Numbered from the stretch's first letter, positions 24,323 through 37,659 are shown. The stretch: DNA of 64,000 nucleotides from Phlegmacium glaucopus (GCA_015039465.1 MU130707.1:93330-157329), one strand, 5' to 3'. The notes: generated from the letters alone by a model not told the origin. Translations and numbers: made by a program.

Positions 24323-24870
24323 TCATCTATCTACCATCTGGATATCGTCACTTAGCCGAACGCCAATATCATCGTCTCTATTCGCGATATCGACGCCTCC
24401 CGTTTCTGGTATTGTATTCGGATTGTTAGCCACCAAGCGCGTGGTCCCGATGGTAGATTTTATCGTGGATTTCTCGTCGTGGAAAGGCAATCCAATTGAG
24501 ACCCGCACCAGGATGATTGTAGGTGTTATACCCTAGACAGACCTCACGTTAGTAAAATAAGAAAAATTGATGTTGTAATCGCATTGAGCATTTGGTGGAT
24601 ATAAGTAAATGAAGCTTTAATGGAAGCGACCGTCGTTGGAACAACGGTAACCACGAGCCGAGCCAATTGGATTGAAAACACTACCATGCCAGATTCAATT
24701 AGCACGTTTGTGAAACGATGAAAAATGTAAGATAAGCATGAGTAAACGGAAATGAAAGGAAAGAGTAATATGACAGTTCGAATTTTGCTCCCGCCAGCAG
24801 TCGTCCGTGGCGGATTTGACTTCATGGTACACATTGAAGATCTTGAACACGATCAAGCCTGTGCCTTTGT
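24323..24870 (-). pseudogene. 7TM array copy C, 5' half lost
   Basis: Keeps the tail exon (MRVSIGLPFHDEKSTI, DDDIGVRLSDDIQMVDR) and part of the large exon (LARLVVT, YIHQMLN). Between RTVI and VLIESGMVVF there is an extra in-frame stretch of about 21 hydrophobic residues (LFPFISVYSCLSYIF) absent from every other copy. Upstream of GGSKIR the gene ends in unrelated DNA near 24870. Not functional. Confidence 0.78.
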
Positions 24871-25394
24871 TAAATAGATGCTGCAGACGACGAGATAAGG
24901 TTGTTATTGATTGTTGCTTTGAGCTGGAATGACCCTTCCCTATGCTCGAATATCTTTTGAAGGCCTTTATGACATATATGATAAGGGAGGGCTAAAAGAA
25001 TAAAGCGAAGATACTGAAGACAATGAATTGAGTACTCGAAAAAGACAGTTGAATATGATTATACTACGCCTGTATGGCTGTCCTACTAGGTGGAAAATTG
25101 CACAAGTGGTGGGCCTACGATTAAAAGCAGTAAGTTGCTGTATGCATGTTATACGTGGCCCTTTGTGTTGTGTGTATCATATGATATGTAGTGTACCATC
25201 GTCCTGCAGGTAATGAGTTGAAGGGGTCATTGAGAATGGTTTGATCTCCAGCCAGGCCCATATTCTTCGCAGTCCTCATCATAAGACCCGGCTGTCTGTA
25301 TCTTTTCGGTCTGTCCAGAATATTGTTGTTGAATCTGTTGTAAAGGCGCTAAATATATGTGCCCATATGTGTAGTGCCTTTTGACTCTATATGA
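24871..25394. other. No gene; short array spacer
   Basis: Carries the GCTCGAATATCTTTTGAAGGCC block (24940) and the CGGCTGTCTGTATCTTTTCGG block (25280) that precede the tail of most 7TM copies. No ORF of note. Confidence 0.5.
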
Positions 25395-26632
25395 TCATCT
25401 ATCCACGATATGGATATCGTCACTTAGTCCGGCGCCAACATAATCGTCTCTATTCACAATATTGACATCTTCCATCTCCGATATTGAGTTTGTAGCAGCA
25501 AAGCCTGAGCGCAAACTCCCGATGGTAGATTCTATCATGGATTCCTTGTCGTGGAAAGACAGTCCCATGGAGACCCGCACCAGGATGATTGTAGGTGTTA
25601 TACCCTAGACAGGGCCGTGTTATTAGCAAAGTAGGAAGTAGAATGACCGATGTTGTAATCACATTCAGCATTTGGTGGATATAAACAATAATGGAAAAAG
25701 CGTTATTGGCAGTGTCCGTTGGCAGAACATCAATCACGACCCGAGCCAATTGGATAGAAAATAACATCATGCCAGATTCAATTAGTACGAATATGACAGT
25801 CCGGATTTTGCTCTCCCGAGTGACGCCCAAAATTTGATCGTCCGAGGCGGATTTGACTTCACGGTACACATTGAAGACCTTGAACACGATTAAGCCTGTC
25901 ACCAGAGCATTCACAGTCATTGACATAACGATACTTGTTACACCCAGCCAAAAACTCCAGGTAGGGTCCACAACTTGGTCTGCGACAACGAACTCTGAGT
26001 AGCCACACACTAGCCACATGACTAGAGGCAATAAATTGAAATTAGCCGGTCAAAGAAGATGGGCTGACTGACCTAAAAATACAAATGCTAAAATTGAAGG
26101 AAGGATCACAACGCGGATATCGCAACCCCACACAATCCAGCAACGGTAGATCTTTAAGATTTCCATGAATAAAATAAATGATAAGCATAAGTAGTATATA
26201 CATACCAGGATATATTGAGCTATGAAGTCGGAGAAGCCAAATATTGTGCCTTGAATCAAAGGAAGGTGTAGTATTGCTGTTGGATTCCCGCGAAACTGCG
26301 CAACTGAAAGTGTAAAAAATGATAGTTATTTTTACCGATGGAATTTTTACTAACAGCATATATGAACACTGTTATGTCAAGCGCAATGGTAACAACAGAT
26401 AGAAGATATAGAACACAGAGGGCGTAGAAAAGAATATTTTTCTTCCTGTTTGTGGCTTCTTTCGATGCCCAGTAGCCTTGGAAATACATGGCGAATATGC
26501 CAGAATAAAGTCCTGAGATAGTTAATATTATGGCTTCTTTAGCAGGTGCCGTGAAAGTAGTAGAAAAAATATCTTACCATAGAGAAAACCTTCAAGACAT
26601 ACTCCAATAAAATTAAAGTGTGTGGGCTTCAT
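25395..26632 (-). CDS. 7TM membrane protein, array copy D (open)
   Basis: Integral membrane protein of an agaricomycete seven-helix family without assigned function to my knowledge; a receptor-like role is only a guess. Six exons, all joined by GT-AG introns: MKPTHFNFIGVCLEGF; GIFAMYFQGYWASK plus helix NILFYALCVLYLLSVV; FRGNPTAILHLPLIQG with helix FGFSDFIAQYIL; IYRCWIVWGCDIRVVIL; the large exon VMWLVCGYSE, MSMTVNALVTGLIVFKVF, RTVIFVLIESGMMLFS, IVYIHQMLN; and the tail GITPTIILVRVSMGLSFHD ending SDDIHIVDR. About 330 residues, no frameshift. The third exon must start at the second of two AGs (TTGCGCAG) to stay in frame. TATA box at 26697-26703. Confidence 0.82.
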
Positions 26633-26696
26633 GACTTCCTGCCGATTGTAATGACCTATTGCGTCTCCGAGTCTGACCCCCTTGCTTTATATAGTG

Positions 26697-26703
26697 AAGA
26701 GTC
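26697..26703 (-). promoter_or_regulatory. TATA box of 7TM copy D
   Basis: TATATAA on the minus strand, 65 bp before the ATG, in the conserved GCTTTATATA context shared by the array copies. Confidence 0.6.
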
Positions 26704-29700
26704 ATGGTCTAGCCTCAATATCAAATGCAGTGACTTACATAAAAATTGGTGATCTTAACAAACTGTCGCTGTCATAATCATAATCGGATTTTCGGTCAGG
26801 TGGGAATGCATACTGTATTGCCGTGTATTACATACAGGGTTTTGCATATTTCCGTGAACAGCGTGATTTTTGTTTTCCGGTGCGACACGACCTTGTCTGC
26901 CTACAGCTATGCCCGCTCACGATCTGAAGGGGTTGATCGTTACTTGGTATAGCTGTCAGCAGTCATCGAGGGGGAGCGGTAATGCACCAGAGAGCGATGA
27001 TCGGTAAAACCTTTGCCTTGTTTGGGAAGTCGTGTCACCTTTGAGGAATTATGCTTGTGATGAACTGAGCTTTAGACGCCCAGGGGCCAGAGCTTAGCTT
27101 CAGTGTCGGGAATGTATGGTTGACACTTTCGTACTTACCTAGATGCCCAGAGCGTACTAGGACCAGAGTTAGCTATACAATATAAAAGATAACAGGGACA
27201 CTACGTATGCCTCAGTGTCGGAAATGTATGGTTAACAACTGAGGAAGATAAATGAAAGGAACGCGAACTATAACTTGAAGGAAGCGTGACTGACACGTGA
27301 TTGAAAGACGACCTGACCAACGAACTCAACAGCTGTATGTAAGTGTAACTAAAAAATGGCTGCGCAATTGTCTTATTTTGGATCATTTAACGGACCAAGG
27401 TCAAACCACGGTAGCCTCTTGATCATGATGATTATCATATCGATCACATACGATACAGATAACTCTGTAGCTAATCCAAGTTGATATTTGACAGAAACAT
27501 CAATAGAGATTTTGATGAAGGATATGATGGCAAATATTTGGTGGATAATTTTATTGATCTTCAAACGTTCAAGCGTTCAAGCTCAGCCCTCAGCCCTCAG
27601 CCCTCAGGTTTGAACTTGAATTTATTTTAAATTAAAGTATGTTCGAAATACGATTCACAGCTAAACTCAGTCAGTCTGACAGTCGAAGCCAATACTCGCA
27701 TTGGTATTCACAGTTAGTAACTTAATATTAGTACAACATCTGAGAATACATTGTGGTGGGTGGTGAGTCCAGGTCGAAAGATGTATAATAGACTCATCTG
27801 TACTAAAAATCCTTTCATAAATCCCCCTGGTCAATCACCACTGTACTATTATTGTAGCACGACTCAGTTCCCGACTGGAAATGCAAGGAGACACGGCTAT
27901 TCGCCATCACTGGCACGGAAGATAAATTAGCGGGTACGTAGCGTTAGAAACATGAAACCATTATACATCAGCTGGTTGAAGAATTTAGTTCAATATTGCC
28001 AAGCAACTCACATTGGCAGGAAGCAAAGCCTGCAATAAATTCCCTCTAAGGACCTTGACGTTTGGACTGAGAAATCGGTTCCAATTGTTTAGCATATATT
28101 TAGACATGTAGGTCAGTGAAGAAACGCTCCCATTCTTCATGGCCCACCTCCATCCTCCATGAAATCCGGCTATTTGCATCCTTTCCAACCATCTATACAA
28201 CAATTTATCAGGGGTCGCGCCTCCAATGAACCCCGAGTCCAGATAATTTTATAAGTATGGAATCAACGTTGGCGTAAGGGCAGGCGATGCAGGTGGCATG
28301 CAGTGTGGGGGTGACATCGATACCGGACGAAAAAAGGGTTTAATACGATTCGAAGTAACTTTACCTAGCATCTTTACTCGTAGTCCACAACGCACAGCGT
28401 CAGCACCGCTATTTGACCGTTGGGCGGACGATTTGATGATGGCGTTGTATACCCGGGTTCACAGAGTATGCTGGTTCATTGGTTGTTGGTAGCAGTCAAT
28501 TTAAATGGGTATTGTTGGATAGTGACCAATCACGGACATTTTTGATAGGAACAAGGATCGATATCATGGGCAATGAACGCTTCGACGACCTTGACTACCA
28601 TGGTATAGCATAATATGGAGTCCATTCGACATGAAAGGCAAATGACTAGGGATAAGCGAAAGAAAGGATTGGTTACTTACCACTGCCGCTCTCCCTGATT
28701 CAGAACTCAAATACTTCAATGGTCCAAGCACACGAACATTCGACGCATGAATCGTCGAAAGCGGTCCATATGACAGAGCTCAAAAACCGAATGAGATGGC
28801 CAAAATATTAATGGATGGATGAGTGAGAAGAGAGTGCCAATAAGGCTCACTTGGCATGCCCAAATCTTCATTTGAACCTCTCCGCTGCACCACTCAAACC
28901 CTTCCCAACTTGACTGATGTTCCAGGTCCATAATGACGCGTGACTGAACGCACATCAATTAACTCATTTTTTCCCACGACGAGTACGCAATTGGTCTCTC
29001 CTGCCTTCACCTCTCCTCCTTTTTTTCCTTCGTCATCTGCCGCAATGACCTCAACGGTCGATCTAAAATGATCGCTGGCGAGTGTCAAGTCTTGAATTTT
29101 GGATTGGACATGATATACTTAGACTTGCCGCTATCTATTTGCCATTTTCAAGTCCTACCCCTCTTCTTTATGGTGAGCACCGTAAGTGGTTTCAATTGTG
29201 TAAACACCGATTGAACTTTCTTTGTAGATAACTAATCGGCGCATTCGGAGAACTTTGAAATTCATATGAAGGAGATCAACTCATCATCAACTGATTATCG
29301 ATAGTTTACGAATTCTGCCTACGGGAGACTAGAATTAAACTGAGTTCTAATTCAATCGTCGTCATAATGACTAGACAACTAAAGTGAAAGAGGGGACGGT
29401 AGATGAACTACTGGCTTCCTATTTTCGATATAAAGTCACAGGCTCTGTTAGATTCGAACACCCGGTTACAGTTAGCTCACGGATTCAACGAAAGGTACTT
29501 AAATCCGAGTCGGCCGTTGACGCTGTTGGAGGAGTGATGCCGTACTTGATGAACCTTTGGATTCGACGAAAGAGGTGCAATCCAAGTGTTGACGTAGCAG
29601 CCGGATGATGACACGGTTGTTACATTGGATCAGATAGACGAAAGGTGAATTGTTGAGTCATTTTCATTCCATTTCGACATCAACTGATGTCTATTCAATA

Positions 29701-30258
29701 GATTCGAACAATGACCAATCCACGGTAGGTTTGCACTGTCGCTAAGTTCTCTGATGATTAACACCCGATCAACACTATCATATCAACCCCATCAATGTAT
29801 GGGGGAGGATTGACGATGCCGAACATCTGCTGCAGACGAGGTAAGGCTGTTATCTATCGTTGTTTTGAGTTAAACTGATCTTTCCCAACGCTCTAACATC
29901 TTTTGGAGGCCTTTTACGACTGGATGGAAGAGAAGATGCTGAAGACAATGCAGTGAGTACTAGAAGACGAAATGTAAATATGAAACATACTACTAGGCTA
30001 AGCTCGATGGTTGTCCTGCTAAATGCAAAAACGTGAACGCGCCATCACACAAGCGGTGGATCAAATAGCTAAGTGAGAAGGGTATAAGACGAGGTAGTAA
30101 TTGATGGATAATCAAGAAGGGAGAAATAAGAAATAGACTGCAGTACAAGGTGAAATGAAGTGCCCAGCGCTCGTTATGGATGTTTTCGACAACGATCACA
30201 GTTTATGCATATGCCATATCTACAAGTCTAGTGCATGCTGCCTCTGGACTCTATGTGA
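26704..30258. repeat. Array spacer: upstream block, unique DNA, module copy
   Basis: 26740-26810 is the conserved upstream block (TTTCGGTCAGGTGGGAATG). About 27100-27240 holds two similar 25 bp pieces (CAGTGTCGGRAATGTATGG), and 27580-27607 is a 7 bp TCAGCCC run. The module runs from about 27865 to 28960, including the minus-strand WCSGEVQMKIW segment (28855-28900). A DDTVV-type remnant with its donor lies near 29607. No intact gene found. Confidence 0.5.
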
Positions 30259-31435
30259 TCATCTATCTACCATCTGGATATCGTCACTTAGTCGAATGCC
30301 AATATCATCGTCTCTATTCAGACTACCGACAGCAAACTCTATCATGGATTCCTTGTCGTGGAATGACAATCTCATTGAAACCCGCACCGAGATGATTGTA
30401 GGTGTTATACCCTAGACAGACCCATGTTATCAGTAAAATAAGAAGTAGCAGTGACTGATGTTGTACTCACGTTGAGCATTTGATGGACAGGAACGATGAT
30501 GAACAAAGCATTAAGGGCAGCATCCGTCGTTGGAAAAATGGTAACCACGATCCGAGCCAATTGGATTGAAAACAATACCATGTCAGATTCAATTAATGTG
30601 AATATGATAGCCCGAATCCTACTCCCATCAGTGGCGTCCAAACTTCGGTCGTTCGAGGCAGACACGATTTCATGATACACATTGAAGATCTTGAACACGA
30701 TCAGGCTCGTCACCAGAGCATTCACAGTCATGGACATGGCGACACCTGCTAGGGTCATCCAATTCCCCCAGTTAGGTTGTACAACTTGATCTGAGAGAAT
30801 GTACAGTGAATTGGCACCCGTTAGCCATATAGCTAGAGGCAATGAATTAAAATTGGCCAGTCAAATAAGATAGATTGACTGACCTAAGAATACACATGCT
30901 AAGATTGAAGGAAGGACCACGACACGGATATTACAGTTCCACGCAATCCAGCAACGGTAAATCTTTAAGATTTCCATGAATAAATTAACTGATAGGCATA
31001 ATAGTTTGTACATACCAGGATAGATTGAGATATGAAATCGCAACAACCAGCTACTGTGCCTTGAACAAAAGATAGACGGAGTAATGTCGTTGGATTTAGG
31101 TGAAACTGCACAACAGAAAGTGTCAAAAAGGATGGTTATTGTTACTGATGGAATTGTTACTGAATATATGACCCGTGTCATAAAGGTAACAATAGATAGC
31201 ACATATAGGGCACAGAGAGCGTAGAAAATGATATTGTGTCTCTTGTCGGTGCCTTTTCCCGATGCCAAGTGTTCTTGTAAGTACACGGCGAATATTCCAG
31301 AATAGAGTCCTGGGACAGGTTGATATTATACTTCTTTAGCAGGGGCAGTGAAAATTGTAGAAAAAATATCTTACCGTAGAGAAAGCCTTGGAGATATATT
31401 CCAATGGAGTCAAATTCTGCAGGGGTTAGCTTCAT
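30259..31435 (-). CDS. 7TM membrane protein, array copy E (open)
   Basis: Same six-exon plan as copy D. Start MKLTPAEFDSIGIYLQGF at 31435; exon 2 GIFAVYLQEHLASGK with helix NIIFYALCALYVLSIV; exon 3 FHLNPTTLLRLSFVQG, CCDFISQSIL; exon 4 IYRCWIAWNCNIRVVVL; exon 5 AIWLTGANSLYILSDQVV, MSMTVNALVTSLIVFKIF, IIFTLIESDMVLFS, PVHQMLN; exon 6 GITPTIISVRVSMRLSFH. Two departures: Asp replaces Gly in the helix-6 motif (ESDM for ESGM), and the cytoplasmic-type tail lacks about 12 residues in frame (SMIEFAVGSLNRDDD). The open frame suggests a coding gene, with the tail shortened rather than broken. Confidence 0.8.
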
Positions 31436-31477
31436 GACTTCGCGTCTGTTTTACCTATTGCATCTCTGACCCTTGCT

Positions 31478-31484
31478 TTATATA
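31478..31484 (-). promoter_or_regulatory. TATA box of 7TM copy E
   Basis: TATATAA on minus, 43 bp before the ATG, inside the conserved GACTCTTATATAAAGCAAG context. Confidence 0.6.
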
Positions 31485-34151
31485 AGAGTCTAGCATCTAT
31501 ATCAAATACAGTGACTGAGATAATAGCTTGAAGTTTGTGACGATCTTAACAAACTGTAGCTGTCATAATCATAATCCGATCAGTGTATCGCATCGCTATG
31601 TATACATACTAACTAGTTTTAGGCAGAAATGGTTATGCAACCTCAAGGCAGGCCTCGGACTGGCTTCCATCATTGAATCTGTCACCAAAAAGATGATCAT
31701 AGTGATTATCATATCGATCCAATGCACGATGTAGCCATATTACTCTGATGGCAAGTGAGCTATTGGCTTCCTGTTTTTGACATAAACTCACTTCTGTTAG
31801 ATTTGAACGCCCAGTTACACTTGGAATCACAGAAACAACAGATTCAATGAACAGCACCTGAATTGCTGGTTGACGCTGTTGGAGGGAGTGACGTCCATAC
31901 TTGATGAACCTTTGGATTCGATGAAAGAGGCCTAATCCAGTTGTTGATATAGTAGCCAGATTGGAGCTAACAGATGAAAAGTGAGTTATTGACTCGTTTT
32001 CTTTCTTTAAGTTTCCGACATCAGCTCAGCTCACCTCTTTCCGAGGATTCGAACAATGTCGCATCTAAGATAGCTTTGAAATGTCGCTTTTCTGATGATT
32101 AACACCTGATTAACACCACCACCTCGACCCGATCAATATGGGAAGATGAACAATCCCGAATAGATGCTGCACGACGAGATAAGGTTGTTATACATTGTTG
32201 CTTTGAGTTGGACTGATCTTTCCCTACATTCGAACATCCTTTTAAGACTTGATATATGATAAGGAAGCATAAAAAGAATAAAGCGAAGACGCTGAAGATA
32301 ATAAATTGAGTATTCGAAGAAGTAAGTTGAATATGACATATACTACGCTTGTATGGCTGTGCAAAATCACAGAATCGGTGGGTCTACGATTAAACGCAGT
32401 AAGTTGCTGTGCGTTTGGTCTAACCTTTCGTGTTTGGACCGTTCTGCATATAGGTCTGAGTTGAAGGGGGGTGAGAATGGTCTGAGTGCGATAAGGGAGT
32501 GTAGCTGGCTACTTGTACTATCCGATTTGCATGAGAAGGGGCGTTGTTTTCAGCGGCGAGATGAATAGAGGGTGGTGAGTTTATGTTGACAAGAAGATAT
32601 TTTCTTCAAAACCTTTGGGCTTGATTGTTTCCGAATCGCCCGAATCAGCACCACCAGCCAACAACTCTTCAATCAACCTGCAAGCTTCGTCGGTATGTTG
32701 AGCCATCAAAGAATTTTGTTCAAGCTCCGCATGGAGGGCCATCCACAGATGTGAAGCTATTCGATATTGAGTGCCATAGCGGGCTAACAACGTATCCTTC
32801 CCAAGGTCCTATATATCAATGAAAGACTTGGAAATGAGGGCAAACATGAATGGGAAAAGGAACGCAACGACATCATCACAAGCCTTTCGATCTCACAGCC
32901 TATTTCATCAACATTTGCTCGAAGGAGCATAATCAAGTGTATGCGTCATCAACCTGCACTGCTATTCGACCGCTGGGCAGACTATTAAGGAGGTATGATG
33001 ATGGTGTTGCATCCCCAGGTTCGCAGAGTATGCTGGTTCTTTGGTTGGTGGTAGCAGCCGATTTAAATGGGCATTGTTGGATGGTGACAAGCGACTGACA
33101 TTTAGTGGTAGGACCAAAGATCGAGATCATGGGCACTGAACGCTTCGGCGGGTTTGACATTTCACTACCATGGCCTAGCATAATGTGAAGTCCATTCGAA
33201 ATACGAAGCAAATGACTAGGATTGAATAAAGATGAGCGACAGAAAGGATTGGACCGATTGGTTACTTGAAATTGACCTCTGGGCCTTGATTCAGAACTGA
33301 ACAAGTCGATGTTTCCATTTTATTTCAGTACATGAGGGAATCTTTGACACACGAATCCTCGAAATTGGTCCATATGACAGAGCTGAAACCGAACGAAATG
33401 GCTAAATATCAATGAGAAAGACGCCAAAACTACTCACTTGGCGTGCCCAAATCTTCATTTTGAACCTCTGCGCTGTACCCTTGCCCTATACCTGCTTAAC
33501 TGATGTTCTGGATCCATAATGACGGGCACCAACTGGCTAGAGTCCACTTGTCGCCCACTCGTCGTGTGGGAAAACAATGAGTGATGTGTGTGGGTGATTG
33601 GTCTCTCCTGCCTTCATCCTTTCCTACTTGTTTTCCTTCGTCATGTGCTGCAACGACCTCAGCCGCTGCTCTAAGACAACCATTGACGGTGCTGTCGGAG
33701 TGAGAGTTGAGAGTTGAGCTGTCGAACTCGCGTCAAGCCCTGACTTTTGGATTAGTGATGCACACTTACCGCAATCTTACCTACGGTAGGTTTCCAATGT
33801 CGCTTCTCCCAAACAAATGGGATGGAAGGAAAGATGGTGAAGACAATGCAGTGAGTATTAGAGGACGAGATGTAAATATGAAATCTACTAAGCTCGATGG
33901 TTGTCCTGCTAGGTGCAAAAATTTGAACGCGCCATCACACAAGCGATGGATCAAGTAGCCAGGTGAGAAAGGTCGAGATGGGGTAGTAGCCGATGGATAA
34001 TCAGAGGGGAGAAATAAGAAATAGACTGCAGTTGTAAGGTGAAATGAGATGCCGAGTGCTCGTTATGGATGTTTTCGACAACGACCACAGTTTATGAATA
34101 TGTACCATATCTACAAGATCTAGTATATGCTGCCTCTGGACTCTATGTGCT
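31485..34151. repeat. Array spacer with partial module
   Basis: Upstream block at 31520-31600 (shortened). At 32581-32790 the minus strand carries a 69-codon frame (WMALHAELEQNSLMAQH, EACRLIEELLAGG) unlike the rest of the array; it may be a fragment of a foreign gene but I do not recognise it. The right half of the module is at 32930-33560, with the plus-strand MTGTNWLESTCRPLVVW segment at about 33512. Confidence 0.5.
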
Positions 34152-35367
34152 CATCTATTTATCATCTCGATCCTTACTTAGTCGAATGCTAATATCATCG
34201 TCTCCGTTTAAAATACCGACATCTGCCGTTTCCGATATTGATTTTGGATTGGCAGCTGCAAATTAGTGAAAACTCGTGTCAATGACGATAGATTCTATCA
34301 CGGATTCCTTGTCGTGGAACGAGAACCTTATTGAAACCCTCACCAGGAGGATTGTAGGTGTTATACCCTAGATAGACACATGCTATTAGTGATATAAAAT
34401 GCATTAATGGCAACGTCCGTGTCAATAATGGTAACGGCGACCGGATTGAAAACAATATTATACCAGATTAAAATAGTATGGATAGTGACGCCCAAAATTT
34501 GATCCCAGACGGATTTGACTTCATGGTAACTCATTGAAGATCTTTTCTTTTTTTTTGTACCCAATTTATTTGCTAATAGGAGGACATAGTCCTCAATATT
34601 GAAGATTTTGGAGATGATTAAGCCTGTTACTAGAGCATTTACGGTCATGGACATCACAACACCTGCCAGGTTTATCCAATACCCACAGTCAGGCTCTACA
34701 ACTTTAAATCGGCCTGAGAGAATATACTGCGAGTTGGCACCAGCTACCCAGATAAATAGAGGCAATTAATTGAAATTATCCAGTCAAATAAGATAAGTTG
34801 ACTGACCTAAGAATACAAATGCTAAGATTGAAGGAACGATCATGGCATGGATATTGCAACCCCACACAGTCCAGCAACGGTAGATCTTGAAGATTTGCAT
34901 GAATAAAATAAATGATAGGCATAGTAGTTTATACATACTAGGATGGATTGAGCGATGAAATCGCAGCAACCAGTTACTGTGCCTTGAACAACAACGGAAT
35001 GGAGTTGTTGGATAGCTTGGAATCTGTAAAATAGAAAGCATAAGAAAGATGGATAATATTTTCGATGGAATTGTTACTAACTGGAATCTATGAAAACTGT
35101 TATATCAAGCACAACATTGACAACAGATAGAACATAGAGAGCACACAGAGCATACAAAAGAATATTGTTCTTCTTGTCGGTGCCTTTTTTCGATGCATAT
35201 TGGTCTTGTAAATATATGGCAAATATGCCAGAATAGAGTTCTGAGACAGGTTAATATTATACTTTTTTAGCAGGGGTCGTGAAAGTTGTAGAAAAAAATA
35301 TCTCACCGTAGAGAAAGCCTTCGAGACATGCCCCAGTGATGTTAAAGTCGTCGAGAATTAACTTCAT
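34152..35367 (-). pseudogene. 7TM array copy F, disrupted
   Basis: Start exon reads MKLILDDFNITGACLEGF-like at 35367, exon 2 and the IYRCW exon are still readable (YRCWTVWGCNI). The large exon (34361-34765) reads MPLFIWVAGANSQYILS and MSMTVNALVTGLIISKIFN, then is broken by a 56 bp insertion (34542-34597), after which helix 6 (RTVIFVLIESG) is lost and replaced by HTILIWYNIVFNPV. The third exon is also damaged near 34990-35030. Non-functional. Confidence 0.8.
34542..34597 (-). mobile_element. 3' end of a poly(A)-tailed retroposon (SINE/LINE-like), 9 bp target duplication
   Basis: On the minus strand the insert is ATTGAGGACTATGTCCTCC, then AGCAAATAAATTGGGTAC and an A-rich tail (A9 GAAAA). ATTGAAGAT flanks it on both sides (34533-34541 and 34598-34606), as expected for target-primed reverse transcription. 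GAGGAC/GTCCTC forms a short hairpin. The truncated length and tail fit a 5'-truncated non-LTR element or a SINE; the source is not in the window. Confidence 0.72.
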
Positions 35368-37659
35368 GACTTCGTGTCTGTTTTAACGACCTATTACATC
35401 TCGCCTTATATAAGAGTCTACCATCAATATCAAATGCAGTGACTGAGATAAAACTTGAGGTTCGCAATGAATTGATGATCTTCACAAACTGTCAATGTCA
35501 AAATCAGAATCAGATTTCCGGTCAGGTAGGAATGTGTCAGAGTACCGCATCGCCATGTATACTTAGTGAATAATTTGATGCAAAAAGTAGTACGCAACTG
35601 TCTTATTTTATGTAACCTGCCAGTAGTCAGTTGTAAGTAGGCATCAGTATATCCCTCGAATTTAAAAGCTACCGTCATTGATCAAGGTTGGATACTCTGG
35701 GGATTTACGAAAGATATATGATCAATATATCACCCCTTGTGTGGTGACTACCCTCTCTCCTTTGGATCTGTCAACAGAACGGTGGTCATGGTAGCGACTA
35801 AGTATGATATCGATCAATTTACCATCTAACCTTGAATTATTGTCTTTCGAATATTAATAGCGATTTTGATAGCGGTGAAGAAATCTGGAAGAAAATATTT
35901 CGTGGACACCTTGATCGGAATTATTGTTAAAGGTTGCATTCATTAGCAAGATAATGTGCACATTTGTGTATTTAGTATCATCATGATTTCGGCGGCGCTA
36001 TCTCTGATACTTCTCTTGATCATCAACATCATGATATTATCACAAATTGGTCAAAATATGACAACTCGTGGTTGCTTGGTATTACTAATGTTACTAGTGT
36101 GTCGGAAGAGTGGGAGAGTGAGTTCAGCCTGAGGTCGAAAGATGTACCATAGCCACTTACTCCTATTTTCTCCTACAACGACCCTTTCTTGAAGTCCTAA
36201 TTAATCATCAATCACTCGAATACGATTGTTTTTAGCATCTCGAATTGAGTTCTCGACCCGGAAACGCATGGAGGACACGGCTAAGTGATCGAGATCTGTA
36301 CCAGTATGGGGGTCATAAACGGTGACACAATAGCTATCATGTTTAGTAGATGAAGACGACGAAGAGATGCAATAATAATGCGTCGATGGCGGACGATAAG
36401 TTAGCCTTTACGTAGTCTCAGAGTCGTGAAACCCATTATCCATGTAAGCTGGTTGATTTTCTTCCGCATATATGAGTCCAATGTTGCCAACATTGGCAAG
36501 AAGCAGAGCCTGCAATAGATTCCTTCTGAGGCTGAGAAATTGGTTCTAACTGTATAGCATATACCTATGCATGAGGCATAACCGCATCTCGTCTCCCTGC
36601 ATCCCATGAACACCGGGCGGATTATTAAGGAGATCTGATGATGGTGTTTCATGCCCGGGCCTCTGAAATAGAACACAAGACTTCAATGTTCTCAGGAGGC
36701 TGTGTACCATGAGGGGATCTTTGACGCACGAATCGTCGAAATCAGTTCGTATGACAGAGTTCAAACTGGCTAAGATTCAATCGATGAGTGATGAATGAGA
36801 AAGACACATTCAAATCACCAATACTACTCACATTCCGTCCGCAAATCTTCCGCAACTGTTGATACTACTTCCCCATTTGCAAGTCCTACCCCGGTTGCTA
36901 TCAATCGTCTTAGTTGTGTAAACGCCGTAGATGTTTAATCTGCGGGTAACACCCATGCATTAGATCAATGAAGTCCGGTTCAATCCGTTAATGTAGTGGT
37001 TAAACGATGACGCGGTCATTGCGCGATGAAGGGGACCTGGTAGGCGGCAGGTAACGATGAAACGTTTAAATTTTTAGAATAGACATCATCCAGACCTGCC
37101 GCTATCTCTTGCCCTCTTCATAGTGGATGCCGCCTGTGTAGAAGCCGATTAACTCGTTTCTTTGCGATGGGTTCGATGAATGAGGTTCAATTCGGTCATT
37201 GATATAGCGACTCGTTTTCTCTTCTCTTTCATCAACTTACCTCTATTCAATAAATTCAAACACCTATGGTAAGTTTGAAATGTCGCTTTCTGATGATTGA
37301 TACACCGACCAACACTACCATCTACACCTCATCAATATTCGGGGGAAGATGAACGATCCTGAACAGATTTTGCAGACGACGAGATAAGGCTGGTATCAAT
37401 TGTTGCTTTGAGTTGCGCTATGCTCTAACATCTTTTGATGGCTTCTTACGACTTGGTATATGATAAGGGAGTTTGGAATGAAAGACTTGAGTCAAGAACA
37501 GCACAGCAAAAGCTGGCCCTCAGTAAGCTAACATATAGGACCTGAATGAGATGATGGATGTTTTCAACAACGATGAGTCTTTCCCACGCTTGAAGCTTGA
37601 CGGATCATCTATCTACCATCTCGATATCGTCACCTAGTTGAACGCCAATATCATCGTCA
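35368..37659. repeat. Array spacer, shortened module
   Basis: Upstream block at 35450-35570 (TTTCCGGTCAGGTAGGAATG). The module starts near 36245 and is internally deleted: the region around 36546-36764 joins the SVIRTDFDDSCVKD segment directly to the PGHETPSSDLLNN segment. A DDTVV-type remnant appears near 37008. No intact gene. Confidence 0.5.

Noticed and set aside
27580..27607. TCAGCCC run as a telomere-type repeat
   Set aside because: Only about four units, and the unit differs from the usual fungal TTAGGG (CCCTAA) repeat.
29440..29470. tRNA-like GATTCGAACACCCGGTTA strings in several spacers
   Set aside because: They resemble a T-arm complement only; no acceptor stem, D-arm or anticodon arm could be fitted around them.
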